64,000 nt of DNA, taken from the NCBI RefSeq assembly GCF_002188635.1, contig NZ_NINX01000051.1:1-64000 (forward strand). The letters run 5' to 3'. A program made the position numbers and the translations under genes. This stretch comes from Pigmentiphaga sp. NML030171 (GTDB lineage Bacteria; Pseudomonadota; Gammaproteobacteria; Burkholderiales; Burkholderiaceae_B). A model generated the notes under the pieces. That model was not told where the DNA came from. It saw only the letters and a list, made by a program, of their open reading frames with translations, and did no database searches. Below, piece by piece: positions 32,574-41,062 of this stretch; the stretch's first letter is position 1; each line of letters opens with the position of its first letter.

Positions 32574-34238
32574 TCAACCCCCCGGCGGCCACGCGCGGGC
32601 CAGCAGCTCCGCGCACACGGCGTCGCCGTGGCCGGTGTCGCTGTCGCCGTACAGCCAGCTGGCCTGCGCCAGCCGGGCCGCCACGAAGGCTTCTCCCACC
32701 AGGCCGCCCGGCGCCTCCAGCAGCAGCGCCGCCTGCATCAGCCCGGTCAGCAGGCCGGCGATGCGGCGCGCCTTGAACTCGGCCTGGCCGTCGCCCGCGC
32801 ACAGGTCCATCCAGGTCTGCCAGGCCGAGCGGAACTCCGGACTGCCGCCGCCCCGCTCGCGCAGGTGTTCGCCCAGCGCCTCGAACGCCTGCGGATCGCG
32901 CCGGATCGCGCGCAGCACGTCCAGGCACATGACGTTGCCCGACCCCTCCCAGATCGCGTTGACGGGCGCCTCGCGGTAGAGCCGGGGCATCGGGCCGTCT
33001 TCGACGTAGCCATTGCCGCCGCATGCCTCCATGCATTCGGCAATGGCCGACACGGCGCGTTTGCAGACCCAGTACTTGGCCGCCGGCGTGACGATGCGCC
33101 GTATGGCCCGCTCCAGCGGCGCATCGGACTCGAAGGCGCGCGCCAGCCGCAGCCCCAGCGCGGTCGCGGCCTCGCTTTCCAGGGCGAGATCAGCCAGGAC
33201 GTGGCGCATCAGGGGCTGCTCGCGTAGCGGCCGGCCGAACGCCTGGCGCCGCGAGCAGAAGTGCAGCGCCTGGACCGTGGCCTGCCGCAGCAGCGCGGCG
33301 CTGCCCAGCACGCAGTCCAGCCGCGTGTAGGTGGCCATCTCCACGATGGTGGCCACGCCCCGCCCCGGTTCGCCCAGCATGGCGCCCCATGCGCCGTGGA
33401 ATTCGACCTCGGCGCTGGCGTTGCTGCGATTGCCCAGCTTGTCCTTCAGGCGCTGGATGCGCACGCCGTTGCGGCGGCCGTCGGGCGCGTAGCGCGGCAC
33501 GAAGAAGCACGACAGCCCTTCATCGGCCTGGGCCAGCACCAGGTGGGCGTCGGACTGGGGCACCGAATAGAACCACTTGTGGCCCTCGAGCAGATAGCCC
33601 CGCCCCCGGCCGGAAGCTCCGCATGGCACGGCCCGTGTCGTATTGGTCCGCACGTCCGAACCGCCCTGCTTCTCGGTCATCCCCATGCCGATCAGCACGC
33701 CGCGCTTGCCGGCCACCGGGGCATCCGACGCGTCGTAGTGGCGGGCATGAAGGCGCGGCAGCCAGTCACGGGCGAAGTCGACCTCTCCGGCCGGTTCGCC
33801 CGCCAGCACGGGAATCGCGCCGAAGGTCATGGTGGTCGGGCAGAGCGTGCCTGCCTCGACCTGGCCCTGCATGAGGTAGCCTGCCGCGCGCTCGACCATG
33901 GCGCCCGGCGCGGGCGCCGCCCATGGCGCGGAATGCAGGCCGCGCGCGACGATGTCTGTCATCAGGACATGCCAGGCGGGATGGAAGCGCACCTCGTCGA
34001 TGCGGCGCCCGACCGGATCCAGGGGCACGAAGCGCGGCGGGTGCTCGTTGGCGTCGCGCCCGGCGTCCATGGCCTCGCGGCTGCCCAGCCAGCGGCCCTG
34101 CTCGCGCAGGGATGCCTCGGCATGGCCGGCCCCTTCGCGCCGGACCGCTTCCCGCAGCGCGGGGTCGGTGTCGTACAGGTTGTAGCCGCTGCGCGGCTCC
34201 ACCACGTTGAACGCGTCGTCCCGGTCGCTGTCCGTCAT
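32574..34238 (-). CDS. Acyl-CoA dehydrogenase of the AidB branch
   Basis: 554 residues from ATG 34238, behind GGGGAG; E. coli AidB has 541. Three-domain acyl-CoA dehydrogenase fold with AidB-type stretches: YNLYDTDPALREAV at the start, MGMTEKQGGSDVRTNTT, GHKWFYSVPQSDAHLVLAQ, RIQRLKDKLGNRSNASAEVEF and ECMEACGGNGYVEDGPMPRLYREAPVNAIWEGSGNVMCLDVLRAI, which holds the flavin/substrate loop. AidB binds FAD and DNA and is linked to defence against alkylation; other family members are isovaleryl-CoA dehydrogenase-like. It ends seven bases from the convergent TAXI gene. Confidence 0.88.
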   Translation of the reverse strand: MTDSDRDDAFNVVEPRSGYNLYDTDPALREAVRREGAGHAEASLREQGRWLGSREAMDAGRDANEHPPRFVPLDPVGRRIDEVRFHPAWHVLMTDIVARGLHSAPWAAPAPGAMVERAAGYLMQGQVEAGTLCPTTMTFGAIPVLAGEPAGEVDFARDWLPRLHARHYDASDAPVAGKRGVLIGMGMTEKQGGSDVRTNTTRAVPCGASGRGRGYLLEGHKWFYSVPQSDAHLVLAQADEGLSCFFVPRYAPDGRRNGVRIQRLKDKLGNRSNASAEVEFHGAWGAMLGEPGRGVATIVEMATYTRLDCVLGSAALLRQATVQALHFCSRRQAFGRPLREQPLMRHVLADLALESEAATALGLRLARAFESDAPLERAIRRIVTPAAKYWVCKRAVSAIAECMEACGGNGYVEDGPMPRLYREAPVNAIWEGSGNVMCLDVLRAIRRDPQAFEALGEHLRERGGGSPEFRSAWQTWMDLCAGDGQAEFKARRIAGLLTGLMQAALLLEAPGGLVGEAFVAARLAQASWLYGDSDTGHGDAVCAELLARAWPPGG

Positions 34239-34304
34239 GATCGCTCCCCGCCGTCGCGGCGGCTTGGCCGCCATGCCCGCAGTGTAGCGCCGACCGCCGC
34301 GGAC

Positions 34305-35276
34305 TCAGGCCGCCACGGTCTCGGCCGGATCGCCGTCGCGCAGCCTGGCCACGTCGCGCAGGGGCGGCGAGCCGAACAGGCGGCTGTATTCGCGGCTGAA
34401 CTGGGAAGCACTTTCATAGCCGACCCGGCGCGCCGCGCTGCCGGCGTCCAGCAACTCGGACAGCATCAGCATGCGGGCCTCGCGCAGGCGCAGCTGCTTC
34501 TGGAACTGCAGCGGGCTCATGGCCGTGACGGCCTTGAAATGATGATGCAGCGAGGACGGGCTCATGTTCACCGCCTGGGCGAGCGCCTCGATGCGCAGCG
34601 GCTCGGTGTAGTTTTCCTTGATCCAGGCAATGGCGCGGGCGATCTGGCTGGAAGCCCCGGCCGACAGGGCCGCCTGGCGCAGCCGCCGCCCCAGTTCGCC
34701 GGTCAGCACCCGGTACAGGATCTCGCGCTCGGCCAGCGGCCCGAGCACCGGCAGGTGCTCGGGCGTATCCAGCAGGCGCACCAGGCGCAGCATGGGCTCG
34801 ATCAGGGCCAGCGGCGTCGTCCCGACCGCCAGCCCACGCATGCCGGGAGCCTCGGGAGCAGATGGCAGGCCGTGCTCGCCCACCAGTTCGCCCAGGCGCT
34901 GCGGGTCGATGTCCAGCGCCACGCACAGATACGGTTCGGCCCGCGACGCGCAGGTGATGCGGGCCTGCACCGGCAGGTCGAACGAGGACAGCAGGAAGTG
35001 GCGCTCGTCGTACTCGTAGACGGCTTCGCCCAGTTCGACGCGCTTGGCGCCCTGCGCGGCGATCGTGAGCGAAGGACGATAGAAGCCGCAGTTCGATCCC
35101 GAGGGACCGGAGAAGCGCACGAACGACAGCCCCGGATACGCGCTGGGATGCGTCCCGTCGACCGGCGCGTGCCGCGCGATGCAGCTGGCCAGCTCGCGCC
35201 GCGCGGCGGCCAGCCGCCCTGGGGCTTCGTCCGATGCAACGGTATCGAGGGGAAGAGCCGGCTGGGACATGGTCAT
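34305..35276 (-). CDS. AraC-family transcriptional regulator (AraC_N type)
   Basis: 323 residues from ATG 35276 (ATG 35270 is possible). The N-terminal part is the AraC_N effector domain (CGFYRPSLTIAAQGAKRVELGEAVYEYDERHFLLSSFDLPVQARI). The last hundred residues are the two-helix-turn-helix DNA-binding domain (IEALAQAVNMSPSSLHHHFKAVTAMSPLQFQKQLRLREARMLML, RVGYESASQFSREYSRLFG). It follows the molybdenum hydroxylase genes on the same strand by 37 bases and may regulate them. Confidence 0.88.
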   Translation of the reverse strand: MTMSQPALPLDTVASDEAPGRLAAARRELASCIARHAPVDGTHPSAYPGLSFVRFSGPSGSNCGFYRPSLTIAAQGAKRVELGEAVYEYDERHFLLSSFDLPVQARITCASRAEPYLCVALDIDPQRLGELVGEHGLPSAPEAPGMRGLAVGTTPLALIEPMLRLVRLLDTPEHLPVLGPLAEREILYRVLTGELGRRLRQAALSAGASSQIARAIAWIKENYTEPLRIEALAQAVNMSPSSLHHHFKAVTAMSPLQFQKQLRLREARMLMLSELLDAGSAARRVGYESASQFSREYSRLFGSPPLRDVARLRDGDPAETVAA

Positions 35277-35313
35277 CGCGGGAAGCAGGCGCGGAGCGAC
35301 GATATTGCCATGC

Positions 35314-37557
35314 TCAGACCGCCTTGCGCAAAGGCGTGCGGATCGGCAGGGTACGCACGCGTTCCCCGGTCGCCTCGAAGATCGCATTGGCCAGGGCCGG
35401 CGCCAGCGGCGGTACGCCGGGCTCGCCCACGCCGGTGGGGTCGTCCTGGGACGGCACGATGTGCACCTCGACACGCGGCATCTCGTTGATGCGCAGCACG
35501 GGATAATCGTGGAAGTTGCTCTGCACCACGGCTCCCTTGTCGAGCGTGATGGCGCCGTGCAGGGCCGTCGACAGCGCGAAGCCTATGCCGCCCTCCATCT
35601 GCGCCTTGACCACGTCCGGATTGATCGCCAGCCCGCACGCCACGGCACACACGACGCGATCCACCTTCAGTTCGCCCCCGGCATCCACGCTCACCTCGAC
35701 CACCTGCGCGACCACGCTGTTGAAGGACTCGTGCACCGCCACGCCCCGGCCCCGGCGCACGCCGCTTTTCCCCGCCGCCAGCGGACGGTCCCATTGCGCG
35801 GCGCGCACCGCCGTCTCCAGCGCCGCCAGGTGGCGCGGATGGCCCTTGAGCAGCTCGCGCCGCAAAGCCACCGGATCGCGGCGCGCGGCATGCGCCGCCT
35901 CGTCGACCAGCGTCTCGGCGGTGAACGCGGTGTGCGTATGCCCGACCGACCGGTACCACTGCACGGGTACCCGCACGTCGTCGGGAGTATGCAGCTCCAC
36001 GCTCAGGTTGGGGATGCCGTAAGGCAGGTCGGACAGGCCCTCGACCGAGGTCGCGTCGATGCCGTTCTTGACCATGAATTCCTCGAACACGGAACCCTTG
36101 ATCAGCGATTGCCCGACCACCCGCACCTGCCATCCCTGCAGCCTGCCCCGCTCGTCCAGCGCGAGCCTGGCGCGGTGCAGGTAGGCGGGCCGGTAGTAGC
36201 CGCCTCGCATGTCATCCTCGCGCGTCCACACCATCTTGACCGGAACGTCGAATCCCGCCTTGCGCGCACCCTGCGCGATGGCGACGGCCTCGACCACGTA
36301 GTCGGCGTGCGGGCTGGCACGCCGGCCGAAGCTGCCGCCGGCATACAGCTGATTGATCGTGACGTGCCCGGGCGCGATGCCGAGATAGTCGGCCACGGCC
36401 TTCTGGTCCATGGTCTGGAACTGCTCGCCGTTCCAGATCTCGCACCGGCCGTCGCCCAGTTGCACGACACAGTTCAGCGGCTCCATGCTGGCATGGGCCA
36501 GAAACGGGAACTCGTAGTCCGCCTCGATCACCTTGGCGGCCTTGGCGAACGCGGTCTCGACGTTGCCGCGCGTGGCGGCGGGCAAACCCGGGCGCGACGC
36601 GGCCTGGCGATACCGGGCCAGGAGTTCGTCGCTGCCCTCGGTGTAGGCGCGGCTTTCATCCCACCGCACCTTCAGGGCATCGCGCCCGGTGCGTGCGGCC
36701 CAGGTATTGCGCGCCAGCACCGCGACGCCGGCCGAGCGATGCGCCGAACCCTCGAAAGGAATCGCCGCCACCACGCCGGGGACGGCCAGGGCGGCGCTGG
36801 CGTCGTAGCCGGCCACGGTCGCACCGAAACGCGGCGCGTGGGCCGCGATGGCGACCAGCATGCCAGGCAGCTTGACGTCCTGCGTGAAACGGGCACGGCC
36901 GTGCACCTTGTCGGCCGAATCCGTTCGCCGCAGCGACGCCTTGCCGATCAGGCGGAAATCCTTGGGCGACTTCAGCCTGGGCCTGGCGGGCACAGGCTGC
37001 GCCGCGGCGGCCGCGGCCAGTTCGCCGAACCCGGCCTGCCGGCCCGACGCGGCGTGGCGGACGACGCCTTCGCGCACCGTGATCGTGGCCGGGTCGACCT
37101 TCCACGCCTGCGCCGCCGCCCCGACCAGCATCGCGCGCGCGGCGGCGCCCGCCTCGCGCATCTGCTTGAAGGAGTTGGCCATGGCCGTGCTGCCGCCGGT
37201 ACCTTGTATGCCCATGGCCAGGTTCTTGTAGCGCGCCGTGTCGGCGGGCGCGCCTTCGACCCGTACCTGCGCCCAGTCCGCGTCCAGCTCATCGGCCACC
37301 AGGGTCGCCAGGCCCGTATAGGCCCCCTGCCCCATCTCCACGTGCTTGGCGTACACCGTCACGCGGCCCTGGGTATCGATGGACAGAAAGGCATTGGGAA
37401 CGAAGGGGTCCGCCTTGTCCGCCGGTTGCGCCGCCAGGACGCCGGGCAGCTGCCAGCCCAGCACGAGCACGCCCGCGCCTTGCACGAACCGGCGGCGGCT
37501 GACGTTGACCAGGGAGGCTTGATGGCGGTCCGCATGGTTGTCGAGGGTGAATGCCAT
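35314..37557 (-). CDS. Molybdenum hydroxylase large subunit (IorB-like, CO dehydrogenase/xanthine oxidase family)
   Basis: 747 residues from ATG 37557, preceded by GGGGGAAGG. A twin-arginine signal (SRRRFVQGAGVLVLGW) points to periplasmic export. The molybdopterin-binding family features follow: AKHVEMGQGAYTGLATLVADELDADW, GTGGSTAMANSFKQMREAGAAARAMLV, LYAGGSFGRRASPHADYVVEAVAIA, VPVQWYRSVGHTHTAFTAETLVDEAAH. It resembles isoquinoline 1-oxidoreductase beta and exported aldehyde oxidases, which hydroxylate N-heterocycles or aldehydes using the [2Fe-2S] partner encoded just upstream. The substrate cannot be read from sequence. Confidence 0.88.
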   Translation of the reverse strand: MAFTLDNHADRHQASLVNVSRRRFVQGAGVLVLGWQLPGVLAAQPADKADPFVPNAFLSIDTQGRVTVYAKHVEMGQGAYTGLATLVADELDADWAQVRVEGAPADTARYKNLAMGIQGTGGSTAMANSFKQMREAGAAARAMLVGAAAQAWKVDPATITVREGVVRHAASGRQAGFGELAAAAAAQPVPARPRLKSPKDFRLIGKASLRRTDSADKVHGRARFTQDVKLPGMLVAIAAHAPRFGATVAGYDASAALAVPGVVAAIPFEGSAHRSAGVAVLARNTWAARTGRDALKVRWDESRAYTEGSDELLARYRQAASRPGLPAATRGNVETAFAKAAKVIEADYEFPFLAHASMEPLNCVVQLGDGRCEIWNGEQFQTMDQKAVADYLGIAPGHVTINQLYAGGSFGRRASPHADYVVEAVAIAQGARKAGFDVPVKMVWTREDDMRGGYYRPAYLHRARLALDERGRLQGWQVRVVGQSLIKGSVFEEFMVKNGIDATSVEGLSDLPYGIPNLSVELHTPDDVRVPVQWYRSVGHTHTAFTAETLVDEAAHAARRDPVALRRELLKGHPRHLAALETAVRAAQWDRPLAAGKSGVRRGRGVAVHESFNSVVAQVVEVSVDAGGELKVDRVVCAVACGLAINPDVVKAQMEGGIGFALSTALHGAITLDKGAVVQSNFHDYPVLRINEMPRVEVHIVPSQDDPTGVGEPGVPPLAPALANAIFEATGERVRTLPIRTPLRKAV

Positions 37558-37570
37558 GATGCCTTCCCCC

Positions 37571-38032
37571 TCAAGCCAGCGCCTGGGCGGCGCGATGGAT
37601 TGCGGCCCGGATACGGACATAGGTCGCGCAGCGGCAGGCATTGCCGCTCATCGCTCCGTCGATGTCCTCGTCCGTGGGACGCGGGTTCGTGCGCAGCAGC
37701 GCGGCGGCCGACATGATCTGGCCCGACTGGCAGTACCCGCATTGCGCGACGTCCAGTTCCTGCCACGCGGCCTGCACCGCACGGCCCACGGCGTCGCTCC
37801 CCACGCCTTCGATGGTCGTGACGGGCTTGCCTTCGATGGACGACACCGGCGTCACGCAGGCACGCACCGGCTCGCCGCCCACATGCACCGTACAGGCGCC
37901 GCACAGCGCCATCCCGCACCCGTATTTCGTGCCGGTCAGGTTTGCCAGATCGCGCAGGGCCCATAGCAGCGGCATCTCGCCGGGCGCGTCCAGCGCAGTC
38001 TGTTTGCCATTGATCTCGAGCTGAATCGCCAT
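37571..38032 (-). CDS. [2Fe-2S] subunit of molybdenum hydroxylase (IorA-like)
   Basis: 153 residues; ATG 38032 is preferred over GTG 38038 because AGGGGA is then correctly spaced. The two cluster-binding motifs are visible: [18 protein letters not shown] for the plant ferredoxin-type cluster and [16 protein letters not shown] to [10 protein letters not shown] for the second cluster. It passes electrons from the molybdenum subunit (next gene, 13 bases away) to a cytochrome or other acceptor. No FAD subunit is encoded, as is usual for the IorAB type. Confidence 0.92.
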   Translation of the reverse strand: MAIQLEINGKQTALDAPGEMPLLWALRDLANLTGTKYGCGMALCGACTVHVGGEPVRACVTPVSSIEGKPVTTIEGVGSDAVGRAVQAAWQELDVAQCGYCQSGQIMSAAALLRTNPRPTDEDIDGAMSGNACRCATYVRIRAAIHRAAQALA

Positions 38033-38171
38033 TGCCACGTCCCCTGCGGAAAAGATGCCGGATCCCTATCCGGCCCGGAACAGAGGTTACGTAAGGCGAT
38101 AGCCCGGGGACAATACCGATTCCTGCGTGTGTTTTGCCTGATCCTGCAAACGCCGGGCCAGGCCAGCGGCG

Positions 38172-38501
38172 TCACGGCGACTCGACGAGTTTCCTCAAGC
38201 GGCCGATGGCGCGGTCCCACCCGGCCGAGATCGCGTCCAGGAACGCCCTGGCCTCGTCCACGCGGCGCGGATCCAGGGCGTACAGCACCTCGCGGCCATG
38301 GCGCTCGCGTACGACGAGATCCGCCGCCTCCAGCACCTGGAGATGCTTGACGATGGCCTGCCGCGAAATGTCCCTGCCCTCGGCCAGCGCGGTGGCCGAC
38401 AGGGCTCCGCCGGCCAGCAGATGGGCGACCAGGGCCAGCCGGGTCGCATCGCCCAGCGCGGCGAACACCCGCGCCAGTTCATGCTCACGCACCTTCGACA
38501 T
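38172..38501 (-). CDS. ArsR/SmtB-family transcriptional regulator
   Basis: 109 residues from ATG 38501, which lies inside the last 17 bases of the SRPBCC gene. Winged helix: ARVFAALGDATRLALVAHLLAGGALSATALAEGRDISRQAIVKHLQVLEAADLVVRERHGREVLYALD. It lacks metal-binding cysteines, so it belongs to the group of ArsR proteins paired with SRPBCC proteins rather than the metal sensors. The two identical palindromes upstream of the operon are probable operators. Confidence 0.88.
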   Translation of the reverse strand: MSKVREHELARVFAALGDATRLALVAHLLAGGALSATALAEGRDISRQAIVKHLQVLEAADLVVRERHGREVLYALDPRRVDEARAFLDAISAGWDRAIGRLRKLVESP

Positions 38502-39003
38502 GGCGCCGGATGTTGTCGGCCTGGGCACTCCAGCCACCATCGTTCATCATGAAGGCCCGTTCGCGCCGGTGTGCCGGCACGCGCTCGAAGCCCGACTCGG
38601 TAATGGTCAACCGCGTGCCCTCGGGGATGGGTTCCAACTGGAACTCGACCAGGGTCGTCGGCTCCTGCCCGGGATCGCAGTCCGCGTCGATGCCGAACGG
38701 CACCCAGCGGAAGCTGAAGAGACGCGGCGCTTCCATGCGCTCGACGGTGCAGAACACCTCATGCGGCAGCGGCTGCCGTATCGCCGCCGGCTGCAGGCCC
38801 AGCGAGGCCTGGTAGCGCTCGATCTCGTCCTGGTCGAAGCCGCCCTCGAAGCTGCCGGTGATGGCGCGGCCGGGGGCGAAGGGCTGGTCCAGCTTGACAC
38901 CGAACCACTGCGCGAACTCCTGGATATTGGTCAGGGCGTGCCACACGCGCTCGACCGGCGCGCGCAACACGACCTGCTTTTCGATGCGGTCGTACGTCTT
39001 CAT
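38485..39003 (-). CDS. SRPBCC/AHSA1-domain protein
   Basis: 172 residues from ATG 39003. START-like AHSA1 domain: IEKQVVLRAPVERVWHALTNIQEFAQWFGVKL, APGRAITGSFEGG, RLFSFRWVP, TLVEFQLEPIPEGTRLTITESGFERVP. The fold has a hydrophobic cavity for small lipophilic ligands, but the function of these operon-linked members is not settled. It is the first gene of a two-gene operon with the ArsR regulator overlapping its end; usually the regulator comes first. Confidence 0.85.
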   Translation of the reverse strand: MKTYDRIEKQVVLRAPVERVWHALTNIQEFAQWFGVKLDQPFAPGRAITGSFEGGFDQDEIERYQASLGLQPAAIRQPLPHEVFCTVERMEAPRLFSFRWVPFGIDADCDPGQEPTTLVEFQLEPIPEGTRLTITESGFERVPAHRRERAFMMNDGGWSAQADNIRRHVEGA

Positions 39004-39016
39004 GGGAGACCCCTTC

Positions 39017-39074
39017 TGCAACGTTTCGGTTGCAGTATATCGAGGCCCGGGATACGTGCAACCATTCTGTTGCA
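39017..39074. promoter_or_regulatory. Two identical TGCAAC-N6-GTTGCA operators
   Basis: TGCAAC-N6-GTTGCA occurs at 39017-39034 and again at 39057-39074, both with perfect 6 bp arms, 40 bp apart centre to centre. They lie directly upstream of the SRPBCC/ArsR operon, which fits autoregulation by the ArsR protein. Confidence 0.75.
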
Positions 39075-39087
39075 CATTTTTACGGCC

Positions 39088-39477
39088 TCATGCCGCCGCC
39101 ACGGCCGCGGACACGAACAGCCCCAGCACGCACATCATGCTGGCGACGTGCGCGGCCGAGCGCAGGCCCGGCTTGTCGCCCAGGTACCAACCGATGAACA
39201 GCAGCCGCGCCGCGACCCAGGCCAGCGCCCAGCCATCCGCCAGGTGCTGCGGGGTACCGGCCAGGTGCGCGATGATCACCGCTGCGGCGAAACCCGGCAG
39301 GGTCTCGAATGCGTTCAGGTGCGCGCTCCAGGCGCGCTTGGCGATGCCTTGTATGCGGTTCGGGAAATCGCGCGGATCGCGGTTGTCGCGCAACGGCCGC
39401 GCCCTGTTCCGGGCGATACCGAAGCAGACGTAGGGCATCAGTACCGCGACGAACACACACCAGAATGCGATGGTCAT
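39088..39477 (-). CDS. MAPEG-family membrane protein
   Basis: 129 residues with four membrane helices. MAPEG features: NRARPLRDNRDPRDFPNRIQGIAKRAWSAHLNAFETLPGFAAAVIIAHL (the conserved RAxxAHxNxxE region) and AARLLFIGWYLGDKPGLRSAAHVASM. The eukaryotic family acts in glutathione and eicosanoid metabolism; bacterial members are uncharacterised. It lies between the ArsR operon and rmuC. Confidence 0.85.
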   Translation of the reverse strand: MTIAFWCVFVAVLMPYVCFGIARNRARPLRDNRDPRDFPNRIQGIAKRAWSAHLNAFETLPGFAAAVIIAHLAGTPQHLADGWALAWVAARLLFIGWYLGDKPGLRSAAHVASMMCVLGLFVSAAVAAA

Positions 39478-39510
39478 GCCAGCCTCCCCGGGGGCCTGGC
39501 CCCGCGTGTC

Positions 39511-40992
39511 CTAGTTGTCCGCTTCCCCGTCGGCCTCGTCGGCCGCGAGGTTGTCGTCCTCGGTCCCCAGCAACTGGCGTGTCTCGCCTTCCGGCAGGGC
39601 TTCGACGGTTTTCAGGTTGCGCAGCATGGCGCGGGTGCGCACCTCGGTCTGTCCGATCTTGTTGCTGGCGGTTTCCAGCGTCTTCTTCACGCTGGCCAAC
39701 GCGTCGCCGAACTTGCCGAATTCCGACTTGACCGCGCCCAGTACCTTCCAGACCTCGGACGAACGCTGCTCGATGGCCAGCGTCCGGAACCCCATCTGCA
39801 GGCTGTTCAGCAGCGCGGCCAGGGTGCTGGGGCCGGCCACGTTGATGCGCAGCGCATGCAGCTTGTCCATCAGGCCGGCCCGCCGCAGGACCTCGGCGTA
39901 CAGCCCCTCGGTGGGCAGGAACATGATGGCGAAATCGGTGGTGTGCGGCGGCGCGATGTACTTGGAGCCGATGCGGCGGCCCTCCAGCTCCACGCCGCGC
40001 TCGAAGGCCTGCCCGGCGGCGCGCACGGCATCGAGGTCGGCGCGCTCCTGCGCGTCCACCAGCCGCTCGTATTCCTCCTTGGGGAACTTGGCGTCGATCG
40101 GCAGCCACACCGGTACGGCATCGTCACCGCGTCCCGGCAGGCGGATGGCGAACTCCACCAGTTCGTCGCTGCCGGGCACCGGCTTGATGTTGCGGGCATA
40201 CTGCGCCGGCGTCATGGTCTGCTCGATCAGCATGCCGAGCTGCACTTCGCCCCAGGTCCCGCGCGTCTTCACGTTGGTCAGCACGCGCTTGAGGTCGCCC
40301 ACGCCGGCCGCCAGCGATTGCATTTCGCCCAGCCCCTTGTGCACGGCCTCCAGCCGGTCGGAGACCAGCTTGAAGGACTCGCCCAGCCGCTGTTCCAGCG
40401 TGGCGTGCAGTTTCTCGTCCACGGTGCGGCGCATCTCCTCGAGCTTCACGGAGTTGTCGGCCTGCATGTCCTTGAGGCGCTGCTCCACGGTCGTGCGGAC
40501 CTCGACCATGCGGCGCTCGTTGGCCTCGGTCAGCACGCGCAATTGTTCGGAGAAACGATCGGCGAAGCGCTGCAGGGCCTGCGCGCTCTCGTCGCGGTTG
40601 GCCGCGGCGTCGCGGGTCAGCGAAATGCGCAGCGCCTCGAAGCGTTCCTGCAATTGCGCCGTCAGCGTGGTCAGGTTCTGGGCGAAAGCGTCGAGCTGCT
40701 GGTTCAGCACCTGGGCCTGCTGCGCCTGCTGGCCGCCCAGCGCCTGCATGCCCTGGGCCAGCGTCTGGCCCAGTTCGGTGCGCAGCCCGCGCGTGGACTC
40801 GGCCAGTTCCGACCGCAGGCCACGCTGGCTCTCGGTGATGTCGGCCCGCAGCGTGCGCTCCAGGCGCTCCTGCTCGGTCAGGATCTGGTCCAGGCGCGGA
40901 TCCGCCCCCGGCTTGCGCAGCAGCGCCAACAGTGCGAACAATGCCGCGAGCACGGCAGCGACGGCGCTGCCCCACAACAGGTATTCGGTCAA
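39511..40992 (-). CDS. rmuC: DNA recombination protein RmuC
   Basis: 493 residues from a TTG at 40992 with GGGGG upstream; a TTG at 41043 in the same frame is an alternative. The N-terminus has one membrane helix (LLWGSAVAAVLAALFALLALL), followed by a long coiled coil rich in Gln, Glu and Arg (about 45-230), and the RmuC nuclease-like domain with RGTWGEVQLGMLIEQTMTP, LPIDAKFPKEEYERLVDA and TTDFAIMFLPTEGLYAEVL. RmuC limits inversions at short inverted repeats and may cleave DNA structures. Confidence 0.92.
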   Translation of the reverse strand: MTEYLLWGSAVAAVLAALFALLALLRKPGADPRLDQILTEQERLERTLRADITESQRGLRSELAESTRGLRTELGQTLAQGMQALGGQQAQQAQVLNQQLDAFAQNLTTLTAQLQERFEALRISLTRDAAANRDESAQALQRFADRFSEQLRVLTEANERRMVEVRTTVEQRLKDMQADNSVKLEEMRRTVDEKLHATLEQRLGESFKLVSDRLEAVHKGLGEMQSLAAGVGDLKRVLTNVKTRGTWGEVQLGMLIEQTMTPAQYARNIKPVPGSDELVEFAIRLPGRGDDAVPVWLPIDAKFPKEEYERLVDAQERADLDAVRAAGQAFERGVELEGRRIGSKYIAPPHTTDFAIMFLPTEGLYAEVLRRAGLMDKLHALRINVAGPSTLAALLNSLQMGFRTLAIEQRSSEVWKVLGAVKSEFGKFGDALASVKKTLETASNKIGQTEVRTRAMLRNLKTVEALPEGETRQLLGTEDDNLAADEADGEADN

Positions 40993-41062
40993 GACTCGGC
41001 CCCCAAAACCAGGGATTTTAGGCTCAGGCGCCGCGGGCCCCAAGCCGGGGGGCCGTGCGCGC

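Noticed and set aside
35179-37716. 845-codon open frame antisense to the molybdenum hydroxylase
   Set aside because: Arg/His/Gly-rich shadow of a real gene with Tat signal and molybdopterin motifs on the other strand.
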